Below are positions 42,237 to 49,668 of a stretch of 64,000 bases of DNA, in pieces. Positions within the stretch are counted from its first letter, which is position 1, and each line of letters starts with the position of its first letter. Below the pieces are notes generated by a model, which made no database searches, was not told where the DNA came from, and saw nothing but the letters and a program-made list of their open reading frames with translations. The position numbers and the translations under genes are program-made. This DNA comes from Actibacterium atlanticum. GTDB lineage: Bacteria > Pseudomonadota > Alphaproteobacteria > Rhodobacterales > Rhodobacteraceae. The stretch spans positions 124,001 to 188,000 of the forward strand of contig NZ_AQQY01000001.1 in NCBI RefSeq assembly GCF_000671395.1, written 5' to 3'.

Positions 42237-42836
42237 ATGGCAGGTAAACAGATCAACCCGATTGTGAAACTGGTTCTGGAAATGGGGCCGATTGTGCTGT
42301 TCTTCGTGGGCTATCTGATGCTGCGCGACCGCGCTTTCATGATCGGCGGCACAGAGTACGAAGGTTTCATTCTGGTCACCGCCGGGTTTATCCCGCTGAT
42401 CCTGCTGACCACTTTTTTGCTGTGGAAACTGTCGGGGCATATTTCCAAGATGCAGGTCGCCACGGCGGTGCTGGTGGTGGTGTTTGGCGGGCTGACGGTC
42501 TGGCTGAACGATGACCGCTTTTTCAAGATGAAGCCGACGATGATCTATACGCTGTTTGCGGCGGTTCTGGGTTTTGGTCTGGTGCGTGGGCAGTCTTACC
42601 TGCAATACGTCATGGAAGAGATGATGCCGCTGAAGCAAGAGGGCTGGATGATCCTGACCCGCCGCGTGGCGCTGTTTTTCGCCGCATTGGCCGTGTTGAA
42701 TGAGGTCATCTGGCGCACCCAATCCACCGACATGTGGGTGAATTTCAAAACCTTTGGCCTGACCATCGGGGTGTTTGGCTTTTTCATGCTGCAGGGCGGA
42801 TTGTTCCAGAAATACGCCGTGGAAGAAAACGACTAA
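42237..42836 (+). CDS. yciB: Inner-membrane septation protein A (YciB/IspZ family)
   Basis: This 199-residue protein with five to six helices has the YciB signature: KLVLEMGPIVLFFVGY near the start and PTMIYTLFAAVLGFGLVRGQSYLQYVM at about 100-126. In enterobacteria YciB acts in envelope synthesis and division. It ends a three-gene operon; its stop overlaps that of the GST gene on the other strand. Confidence 0.92.
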   Translation: MAGKQINPIVKLVLEMGPIVLFFVGYLMLRDRAFMIGGTEYEGFILVTAGFIPLILLTTFLLWKLSGHISKMQVATAVLVVVFGGLTVWLNDDRFFKMKPTMIYTLFAAVLGFGLVRGQSYLQYVMEEMMPLKQEGWMILTRRVALFFAALAVLNEVIWRTQSTDMWVNFKTFGLTIGVFGFFMLQGGLFQKYAVEEND

Positions 42837-43534
42837 CGTTTGAACAGGGCGCTGTGGCTGTCTTTGTCTTTGCGAAAGTCTGACCGTTTCTCGGCCGCGA
42901 CGGCCCTGCCGCGTTGCACGGCGGGGCGTTGCCCGACCACCTCCAGCCAGCGTTTCAGGTGCGGCTTGTCATCCAGCGTTTGCTGCTGACCTTCCCAAAG
43001 CGAGGCCCAGCCCCAGGCCGCCATATCGGCGATGGAATAGAAATCCCCCGCCAGATAGGCGTTCTTGGACAATTGCTTGTCCATCACCCCGTACAGCCGC
43101 GCGGTTTCGGTGCGATAGCGGTCCTGCGCGTAGGGCAGCACATGGGGCGGTTCCATCGACGGGGCGTATTTAAGAAAATGATGCGCCTGACCGGCCATCG
43201 GCCCCAGCCCGCCCATTTGCCACATCAGCCATTGGTCCACGTTCACCCGGTCGCGTTCGGTTTCACCATAATACAGCCCGGTCTTGCGGGCCAAATATTG
43301 CAGGATGGCGCCGGATTCAAAGATTGAGATCGGGGCGCCATCGGGGCCTTGCGGATCAATGATCGCGGGCATGCGGTTATTGGGCGCGATTTTCAGGAAA
43401 TCGGGGGCGAATTGATCACCAGCGCCAATGTCGATCAGGTTCAGCGTATAGGGCAAAGACATCTCTTCCAAGGCGATAGAGATCTTCCACCCGTTTGGGG
43501 TGGGCCAATAGAAAAGCTGAATGGGATCGGTCAT
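42833..43534 (-). CDS. Glutathione S-transferase family protein
   Basis: I set the start at 43534 (MTDPIQLFYWPTPNGWKISIALEE), giving 233 residues; the longer opening to 44215 runs inside the hydrolase gene. The thioredoxin-like domain carries RMPAIIDPQG and the ESGAILQYLA helix, and the layout resembles the YfcG/YghU Nu-class with disulfide reductase activity. It follows the hydrolase gene by about 20 bp. Confidence 0.92.
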   Translation of the reverse strand: MTDPIQLFYWPTPNGWKISIALEEMSLPYTLNLIDIGAGDQFAPDFLKIAPNNRMPAIIDPQGPDGAPISIFESGAILQYLARKTGLYYGETERDRVNVDQWLMWQMGGLGPMAGQAHHFLKYAPSMEPPHVLPYAQDRYRTETARLYGVMDKQLSKNAYLAGDFYSIADMAAWGWASLWEGQQQTLDDKPHLKRWLEVVGQRPAVQRGRAVAAEKRSDFRKDKDSHSALFKR

Positions 43535-43554
43535 CTTGCGGGGTCCTTTTCCCC

Positions 43555-44478
43555 TTAAGATGCGGTTTTCCCGACAAAGGGCAAGTTTATCGTCACTCGC
43601 GGGGGCGCAAGAAGTCGTGACCAGCGCGGGCTTGTATGGGCGGGCAGGGTGTTCAGCGGCAGGCTGCCGTCCAGCACCGCGCGATAGAGCGGAAACAGAC
43701 CAGCACGCAGATAAGTGCTCCAGTGACAGATGCGGCGCAGGGGCGGGGCGATGCGGTGGCCCAGTTGATCCAGCGTGTGCAACGTGTCGGCGTGGTCGAT
43801 TTGCAGGTCGTGCCAATTGGCATGGGCTGGGGCGTTTTGGCCGACCGAGCGTTCCGAGGGTCGCAGCGGTGCCATCACGCTTTCCAGCATGAAGTCGAAC
43901 AGGTCGTTTTCCCGGCTGTTGACCGACAGGAATTGGGCGGTCTGTCCTGCGGGTGTGGCCAGCGCCGGGGCGGCGCGGCTGCTGAGTTCTGCCGGGGTCA
44001 TCAGGATCGCCCGGTGCAGCGCGCCCGGGGCCATGTCGGGCAGGGCGCAAAACATCACCCGCGCGCCCAGCGAATGGGCGACGACATTGATGCGCACCCC
44101 GGGGCGCAGGGCGCGCAACCGGTGGGTTAGGTCGGCCAGCGCGCGGCCTGCATCGGCGGCTTGATTGTAAGCGCGCCAGATGTGGCCCGAGGCATCCCAG
44201 CCAAAGCCGATACACAGCCCTTCAGTGCCATGATCAAACCCCAGATGGCGCGGCCAGGATACAGATTTGGCGCGGCTTTGATCGGGCGTCAGCGAAAAGA
44301 TGTGATTGTGCGGGCTGCGGGCCGGTTCAAAAGGCGTGTATTTGAATCCGTGGACCATCACCGTCACCGGCGCATCAATTTCCGTTGCGTAAAGTGCGGA
44401 TTTCAGCGTCTTGCACAGGTCATCGCCATGGGCGGGAAGGGGCCGGGCCCCGTGTGCGTTGACGTGAATCACAGGCAT
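43555..44478 (-). CDS. Alpha/beta hydrolase
   Basis: The 307-residue protein has VTVMVHGFKYTPFEP (about 38-52, oxyanion region) and the nucleophile elbow VVAHSLGARVMF (about 133-144, Ser in GHSLG-type AHSLGA). Similar proteins act as lipases or esterases. No signal peptide, so cytoplasmic. Upstream of the GST gene on the same strand. Substrate unknown. Confidence 0.85.
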   Translation of the reverse strand: MPVIHVNAHGARPLPAHGDDLCKTLKSALYATEIDAPVTVMVHGFKYTPFEPARSPHNHIFSLTPDQSRAKSVSWPRHLGFDHGTEGLCIGFGWDASGHIWRAYNQAADAGRALADLTHRLRALRPGVRINVVAHSLGARVMFCALPDMAPGALHRAILMTPAELSSRAAPALATPAGQTAQFLSVNSRENDLFDFMLESVMAPLRPSERSVGQNAPAHANWHDLQIDHADTLHTLDQLGHRIAPPLRRICHWSTYLRAGLFPLYRAVLDGSLPLNTLPAHTSPRWSRLLAPPRVTINLPFVGKTAS

Positions 44479-44598
44479 AACATGCGTCCGGTTAACGTTA
44501 CTGGGTGTTTACTGTCAGCCTACGACAGGGGGATGAACAGCGCGTTACATCCGTGTGACGTGGCTTGACGGCACTGGGGCACGGCGCTATCCCCAAGG

Positions 44599-44650
44599 CG
44601 TGGCGATTTGATACCGGATTGCGGGCCACGTAAAACATGCCGCTAAAAGG
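44599..44650 (+). promoter_or_regulatory. SAM-II riboswitch
   Basis: P1 is CGTGGC/GCCACG (44599-44604 with 44625-44630). The loop begins GATTTGATACCGGATTG, and the 3-prime side TAAAACATGCCGCTAAAAGG provides the pseudoknot and the conserved GCTAAAAGG. These are the hallmarks of SAM-II, found in alphaproteobacteria before metA, metX and metZ. Binding S-adenosylmethionine should lower metZ expression. Confidence 0.9.
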
Positions 44651-44666
44651 TTTGGGATCTGTTCGC

Positions 44667-44695
44667 AGCCCTGCCGTACCGGTGGGGCTATTTTT
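44667..44695 (+). terminator. Terminator between SAM-II and metZ
   Basis: AGCCCTGCCG (44667-44676) and CGGTGGGGCT (44680-44689) pair over ten positions, two of them wobbles, with a TAC loop, followed by ATTTTT. It lies 16 bases after the riboswitch, so control may act on transcription as well as on translation. Confidence 0.75.
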
Positions 44696-44715
44696 ATGCG
44701 CGAAGGACAAGTGCA

Positions 44716-45900
44716 ATGGCAAAATGGGGAAAACGTACCGCTCAGGTTCATGGGGGCACACGGCGCAGCCAGTATGGTGAAGTGGCCGAGGCGATGTTCC
44801 TGACCCAGGGGTTTGTATATGAAACCGCCGAAGCCGCTGAGGCGCGGTTCGTGGAACTGGGCGAAGATGAGTTCATCTATGCCCGCTATGGCAACCCCAC
44901 CACCCGTATGTTCGAAGAGCGCATTGCGATGATCGAGGGCGCCGAGGATGCCTTTGCCACCGCAAGCGGCATGGCGGCTGTTAACGGGGCGCTGATGTCG
45001 GCCGTGTCGGCGGGCGATCACGTGGTCGCCGCGCGGGCGCTGTTTGGCTCGTGCCTGTATATCCTTGAGGACATTCTGGTGCGCTTTGGCGTGGAATTGA
45101 CGCTGGTTGACGGGCTGGACAAAGACGCCTGGGCCAAGGCGATCCGTCCCGACACCAAGGTGGTGTTCTTTGAAAGCGTGTCGAACCCGACGCTAGAGGT
45201 CATCGACTTGCCCTATGTCGCCGGGTTGGCCCATGCGGTGGGCGCGATTGTGGTGGTGGATAACGTCTTTGCCACGCCGATCTTTTCCAATGCGTTGGAG
45301 CTGGGCGCGGATGTGGTGGTCTATTCGACCACCAAACACGTGGACGGGCAGGGGCGCTGTTTGGGCGGCGTGGTTCTGGGCACCAAGGATTTCATTCGCG
45401 GCACGCTGGAGCCTTATCTGAAACACACCGGCGGCGCGATGAGCCCGTTCAACGCCTGGGTCATGCTGAAAGGTTTGGAAACGCTGGACCTGCGCGTCAA
45501 TGCTCAGGCTGAAAGCGCGCTGAAACTGGCGCAGGCTCTGCAGGGCACCAAGGGGCTTAGCCGCGTGATTTACCCCGGCCTGGCCGATCACGCCCAGCAT
45601 GATCTGGCGATGCAGCAGATGAGCGGCGCTGGCGGCACCGTGGTGGCGTTTGAGCTGGAAGGCGGGCAAGGTGCTGCGTTCAAGATGCTGAATGCCTTAG
45701 AGATTATCATCATCTCCAACAACCTGGGCGACGCCAAAAGCATCATCACCCACCCGGCCACCACCACCCACCAGCGCCTGCCGCAAGAGCAAAAAGACAC
45801 GCTGGGCATTACCGATGGTCTGGTGCGTCTTTCGATTGGTCTGGAAGACACGGATGACCTGATAAACGACGTAAAACAGGCCCTCTCTGCGGCATTGTGA
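44716..45900 (+). CDS. metZ: O-succinylhomoserine sulfhydrylase
   Basis: MetZ makes homocysteine from O-succinylhomoserine and sulfide with pyridoxal phosphate. The 394-residue enzyme has the Cys/Met-metabolism PLP motif with Lys in VVVYSTTKHVDGQGRCLGGVV and the RYGNPTTRMFEER substrate loop. RBS AAGGA. The SAM-II riboswitch and terminator upstream support a methionine-pathway role. Confidence 0.96.
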   Translation: MAKWGKRTAQVHGGTRRSQYGEVAEAMFLTQGFVYETAEAAEARFVELGEDEFIYARYGNPTTRMFEERIAMIEGAEDAFATASGMAAVNGALMSAVSAGDHVVAARALFGSCLYILEDILVRFGVELTLVDGLDKDAWAKAIRPDTKVVFFESVSNPTLEVIDLPYVAGLAHAVGAIVVVDNVFATPIFSNALELGADVVVYSTTKHVDGQGRCLGGVVLGTKDFIRGTLEPYLKHTGGAMSPFNAWVMLKGLETLDLRVNAQAESALKLAQALQGTKGLSRVIYPGLADHAQHDLAMQQMSGAGGTVVAFELEGGQGAAFKMLNALEIIIISNNLGDAKSIITHPATTTHQRLPQEQKDTLGITDGLVRLSIGLEDTDDLINDVKQALSAAL

Positions 45901-45991
45901 TCTAAACCCGGCCTTTGCGCGTAAGCATTTATGACTATATGTGAACTCGCAAAGGGCGGCGATCCGCTCTTGGAAATGCTGTGGAGGCGTG

Positions 45992-46963
45992 ATGAACATT
46001 CACAATTCGACCCCCGACCTGACCAAGGCCGAAAAAGCTTTGTCACGCCAGTACCCCGAGGATTTCACGGCGGATTCCGCCTATCGTGAGACCCTGCCAG
46101 ACCTGCAAAACGGCCCGGCCAGCCTGATCCGGGGCGAGGATCGGATGATCCAGCATGTCGGCATTTCGAACTTCCGCCTGCCGTTGCAGGTGGGCCTGCG
46201 CGATGGGTCAGTGCGCGAGCTGGACTGTTCCGTCACCGGAACCGTTTCGCTTGAGGCCGGCAAGAAGGGCATCAACATGTCCCGCATCATGCGCAGCTTT
46301 TACGACCATGCCGAAAGCCAGATCGGCTTTGGCGTGGTCGAGGCCGCGCTGGACAGTTATCACCGCGATCTTGAGGCGTTTGACGCCCGCATCGCGCTGA
46401 AATTTTCGCTGCCGCTGAAGGTGCCGTCGCTGCGCTCGGGGTTGGAAGGGTTTCAGTATTACGACGCCGCGATGGAGGTCGTCGACCAGAACGGTACCCG
46501 CCGCCGCATCCTGCATCTGGACTATGTCTATTCGTCGACCTGCCCCTGCTCGATGGAGCTGGCCGAGCACGCCCGCCAGACCCGCGGCCAGATGGCCACG
46601 CCGCATGCGCAGCGGTCAGTCGCGCGGATTTCGGTGCTCTGCGCCGAGGATCTGCACGTCGAAGACCTGATCGACCACTGCCGCGCCGCCGTGCCGACGG
46701 AAACGCAGGTGATGGTCAAACGTGAGGACGAACAAGCCTTTGCCGAACTGAACGCCGCCAACCCAATCTTTGTCGAGGACGCCGTGCGCCTGTTTGCTGA
46801 ACGCCTGAGCGACGATCCGCGAGTCGGCGATTTCCGCGTGGTGGCCAGCCACCAGGAAAGCCTGCACAGCCACGACGCGGTCAGCGTTGTGACCCAGGGC
46901 AGCACCTTCGCTGCTCGTTCCATGGGGCCGGAAATGTTTGGGTCTTTGGTGCATCCGGGATGA
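45992..46963 (+). CDS. folE2: GTP cyclohydrolase FolE2
   Basis: FolE2 (GCYH-IB) converts GTP to dihydroneopterin triphosphate for folate and queuosine synthesis, and can use metals other than zinc. The 323-residue protein has QHVGISNFRLPLQV, TVSLEAGKKGINMSRIM and STCPCSMELAEHARQTRGQMATPHAQRS with the active-site Cys. ATG 45992 (GGAGG upstream) is preferred over GTG 45941. Another FolE may be absent from the genome. Confidence 0.96.
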   Translation: MNIHNSTPDLTKAEKALSRQYPEDFTADSAYRETLPDLQNGPASLIRGEDRMIQHVGISNFRLPLQVGLRDGSVRELDCSVTGTVSLEAGKKGINMSRIMRSFYDHAESQIGFGVVEAALDSYHRDLEAFDARIALKFSLPLKVPSLRSGLEGFQYYDAAMEVVDQNGTRRRILHLDYVYSSTCPCSMELAEHARQTRGQMATPHAQRSVARISVLCAEDLHVEDLIDHCRAAVPTETQVMVKREDEQAFAELNAANPIFVEDAVRLFAERLSDDPRVGDFRVVASHQESLHSHDAVSVVTQGSTFAARSMGPEMFGSLVHPG

Positions 46964-47116
46964 TTGGCACAAGCGCGGAGCTGTAAGCCCCGCGCCAATC
47001 AAGAGATGGTTGGCGGCCCCACGCATGGATCATAGTGCAGCGAAGGGGCGGTTTGAGTCCATTCCTACTAGGTTTCTGCAACGTGGAGAATGTCGGCAAG
47101 TCGCGCTCCTGGTAGC

Positions 47117-47497
47117 TCAGGAATAATCTTCAATGGAACCTGCGTGTTTTTCCCGATGATCCAGGATTGCGTTGTAGTGTTCGACCAACCATTTTTCGAG
47201 CTCTCTCGCGACACCGCTCAAAGATTTCCCTAACGTGGTCAAGCTGTATTCAACGCGCGGCGGAACTTCCGGATGACTAACCCGGTGCACCAGACCGTTA
47301 CGCTCTAGCTCACGCAACGTCTGTGTAAGCATCTTTTGTGAGATGCCGCCAACAGAGCGCTTTAATTCCCCGCTTCTAACGGGTCCTTGCTGGAGACAGC
47401 ACAGGATCAAGATCGCCCATTTGCCACCAATCAGGTCGAGCAACTCACGCGAGGGGCAATCCATGTTGTACGGGTTTGCCGGTAAAAACATCTCCAT
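47117..47497 (-). CDS. HxlR-family transcriptional regulator
   Basis: The 126-residue protein is a winged-helix HxlR regulator: LIGGKWAILILCCLQQGPVRSGELKRSVGGISQKMLTQTLRELE at about 23-66, with Cys14 in the NMDCPSRE segment as the usual redox-sensing cysteine. It is divergent from the next gene across 80 bp with ACC-AAAA-GGT at about 47503-47512. ATG 47464 is an alternative start. Base composition is less GC-rich than its neighbours. Confidence 0.9.
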   Translation of the reverse strand: MEMFLPANPYNMDCPSRELLDLIGGKWAILILCCLQQGPVRSGELKRSVGGISQKMLTQTLRELERNGLVHRVSHPEVPPRVEYSLTTLGKSLSGVARELEKWLVEHYNAILDHREKHAGSIEDYS

Positions 47498-47576
47498 ATG
47501 TTACCAAAAGGTGCGTACTATAACAAGAGGGATATTTAACGTAGCATGCCGCCTGACGCATCAGAAGGAGATGATC

Positions 47577-47882
47577 ATGCGCTACGCTCAAATTTTTCGG
47601 TATGTCTTGGATATGGAGGCAAGCGAGTACCAGGCCAAGTTTGTCGATCCCTATGCCGAGGCAATCTCAAAAGTGCCGGGCCTCATTCGCAAAACCTGGA
47701 TGGCCGATTTTGACAACGGCGAATTCGCAAGTTTCTATCTTTGGGAAGACAAGGGCTCGATGGAGAGTTTCATGGCCTCCTCCGCCATAGCGACAGTCGC
47801 TGCGGAGCCTTTTCTAAAAGATCTCGTGATCACCGCGATCCCTGTCGCTGAAGACGCATCGGCTATAACGCGCGGGATTTAG
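47577..47882 (+). CDS. Antibiotic-monooxygenase-like / YdhR-type protein
   Basis: The 101-residue protein (start set by AGAAGGAG before ATG 47577) has the small ferredoxin-like layout of YdhR-type putative monooxygenases: IFRYVLDMEASEYQAKFVDPYAEAISKVPGLIRKTWMAD then FYLWEDKGSMESFMAS. Such proteins work on quinone-like compounds. Divergent HxlR regulator suggests it is its target. The 150 bp before the HxlR gene and the DNA after this gene are low in GC. Confidence 0.82.
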   Translation: MRYAQIFRYVLDMEASEYQAKFVDPYAEAISKVPGLIRKTWMADFDNGEFASFYLWEDKGSMESFMASSAIATVAAEPFLKDLVITAIPVAEDASAITRGI

Positions 47883-47948
47883 ATGACCTTTGCCAGCCGA
47901 CGGACCAAGACCTTTCGTCAAAGGCGCAATGCGAATTAATATCCCATA

Positions 47949-47987
47949 AAACCGGCCGATTAGCTCAGTTGTTCAAATGGCCGGTTT
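47949..47987 (+). other. tRNA-like hairpin
   Basis: AAACCGGCC (47949-47957) and GGCCGGTTT (47979-47987) form a perfect 9-bp stem. The loop GATTAGCTCAGTTGTTCAAAT joins a tRNA D-arm sequence (GATTAGCTCAGTTG) to a T-loop sequence (GTTCAAAT), with no anticodon arm. It may be a terminator built from a tRNA relic. The remainder of 47883-48173 shows no gene. Confidence 0.55.
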
Positions 47988-48173
47988 GTCCCGCAGAGTT
48001 GAACTTCGTTTGGAAACGCTTTCGCGCGCGTCAGGGTCTCGTTTTGGGGGGCTTAGGTGAGCGGTTGGCACTGGTTGACATGCCCGCCGAGGGTGAGAAA
48101 AAGCGCCGTGTTCTGGGGGCGGGGCGCCCGCAACCGGCTTGACACAGGCGTTATCTGTGCCATGGCTTGGCCC

Positions 48174-49622
48174 ATGGTTGATCTGCGTCCTGTCGGATAT
48201 GTCATTGGTCTGTTGGTGGCCGCGCTGGGCGTGACCATGGTGTTGCCTTTCGCGGTGGACCTGTGGGCCGGGAATGGCGAGTGGCCGGTCTTTCTTGAAT
48301 CCCTGATCCTGACGACGCTGATTGGCGGGGTGTTGGCGTTGGCCTGTGCCAACAGCGCGCAGGGCGGGTTGACCTTGCAACAGACCTTCCTTTTGACCAC
48401 GGGGGTTTGGGCCGTATTGCCCTTGTTTGGCGCCATCCCTTTCGTGATCGGCGCAACCGAGGCCCGCGCGGTGGATGCGATCTTTGAGGCCATGTCGGGC
48501 CTGACCACCACTGGCTCGACGGTGTTTTCCGGCCTTGATCAATTGCCCGAAGGGTTGCTGTTGTGGCGCTCCATGCTGCAATGGTTCGGCGGGGTTGGCA
48601 TCATCGTGGTGGCGATGGTGTTTTTGCCCGAGCTGCGCGTAGGCGGCATGCAGATTTTCCGATCTGAAAGTTTTGACACGGGCGGCAAGGTGTTGCCCCG
48701 CGCGGCACAGATCGCGACCCGGATTTCGGTCATTTATCTGTTTCTGACGGCGTGGTGCTATGTGTCTTATATCCTGGTCGGGATGAGCAGCTTTGATGCG
48801 CTGAACCATGCTTTGACCACATTGGCGACGGGCGGATTTTCCACCCATGATGCCTCGTTCGGGGCATTTCAGGGGGCTGCCGAGTATGTCGCGACCTTGT
48901 TCATGATCATCGCCAGCTTGCCCTTCGTGCGCTATGTACAGCTGCTGGGCGGGCAGACCGGCCCCCTGTGGCGGGACAGCCAGGTGCGGGCCTTTGTGAT
49001 GACGCTGGCCCTGATCATCACGCTGATCGTCGCTTACCGCATGTGGTCTGACAACATCGGCTTTGCTTTTGCCCTGCGTGAGAGCCTGTTCAACGTGACC
49101 TCGATCATGACCGGGACGGGCTATGCCAGCGCCGACTATCAGGTGTGGGGCGCGTTCCCGGTGGTGGTCTTCTTCTTCATCGGCTTGGTTGGGGGCTGTG
49201 CTGGCTCGACCTGTTGTTCGATCAAAGTGTTCCGGTTTCAGCTTTTGTTTGCTTCGATCCGGGCACAGGTGCAGCGGTTGCATTCGCCCCACGGCGTGTT
49301 CGCGCCGCGCTATGAGGGCAGCCCGGTGTCCGAGGATGTGTTGTCTTCGGTCATGGCGTTTTTCGTGATGTTCATCGTGTCGCTGGGGGTATTGTCGGTG
49401 CTGTTGGCGATGACGGGGCTGGATTTTGTGACCGCTGTGTCGGGTGCCGCGACGGCATTGGCCAATATCGGCCCCGGGTTGGGGGACATCATCGGCCCGG
49501 CGGGCAACTTTGCTGCGTTGAATGATACCGCCAAGTGGATGCTCAGCGCCGCCATGCTGATTGGCCGGCTGGAGCTTTTGGCGGTTTATGCCATCCTGAC
49601 CGTGCAGTTTTGGCGGACATGA
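48174..49622 (+). CDS. trkH: Potassium uptake protein TrkH
   Basis: TrkH is the potassium-conducting membrane subunit regulated by TrkA. The chosen product has 482 residues (start MVDLRPVGYVIGLL) with four M1-P-M2 repeats, including the selectivity segments AMSGLTTTGSTVF, LATGGFSTHDASFG and GGCAGSTCCSIKVFR. ATG 48162 is an alternative, and an in-frame GTG-type opening at 48057 is unlikely. No trkA is adjacent. A terminator follows. Confidence 0.93.
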   Translation: MVDLRPVGYVIGLLVAALGVTMVLPFAVDLWAGNGEWPVFLESLILTTLIGGVLALACANSAQGGLTLQQTFLLTTGVWAVLPLFGAIPFVIGATEARAVDAIFEAMSGLTTTGSTVFSGLDQLPEGLLLWRSMLQWFGGVGIIVVAMVFLPELRVGGMQIFRSESFDTGGKVLPRAAQIATRISVIYLFLTAWCYVSYILVGMSSFDALNHALTTLATGGFSTHDASFGAFQGAAEYVATLFMIIASLPFVRYVQLLGGQTGPLWRDSQVRAFVMTLALIITLIVAYRMWSDNIGFAFALRESLFNVTSIMTGTGYASADYQVWGAFPVVVFFFIGLVGGCAGSTCCSIKVFRFQLLFASIRAQVQRLHSPHGVFAPRYEGSPVSEDVLSSVMAFFVMFIVSLGVLSVLLAMTGLDFVTAVSGAATALANIGPGLGDIIGPAGNFAALNDTAKWMLSAAMLIGRLELLAVYAILTVQFWRT

Positions 49623-49623
49623 A

Positions 49624-49649
49624 AAAGGCCACCCCAAAGGGTGGCCTTT
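49624..49649. terminator. Bidirectional terminator after trkH
   Basis: AAAGGCCACCC (49624-49634) and GGGTGGCCTTT (49639-49649) form an 11-bp stem with a four-base loop, between convergent genes. Confidence 0.9.
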
Positions 49650-49668
49650 CGCGTTAATCAGATCCGCT

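Noticed and set aside
43535-44215. N-terminal extension of the GST gene
   Set aside because: It lies in another frame of the hydrolase gene and is Pro/Arg-rich; the GST domain begins at 43534.
47973-49637. 554-residue minus-strand frame opposite trkH
   Set aside because: His/Gln/Arg-rich shadow of a conserved membrane protein.
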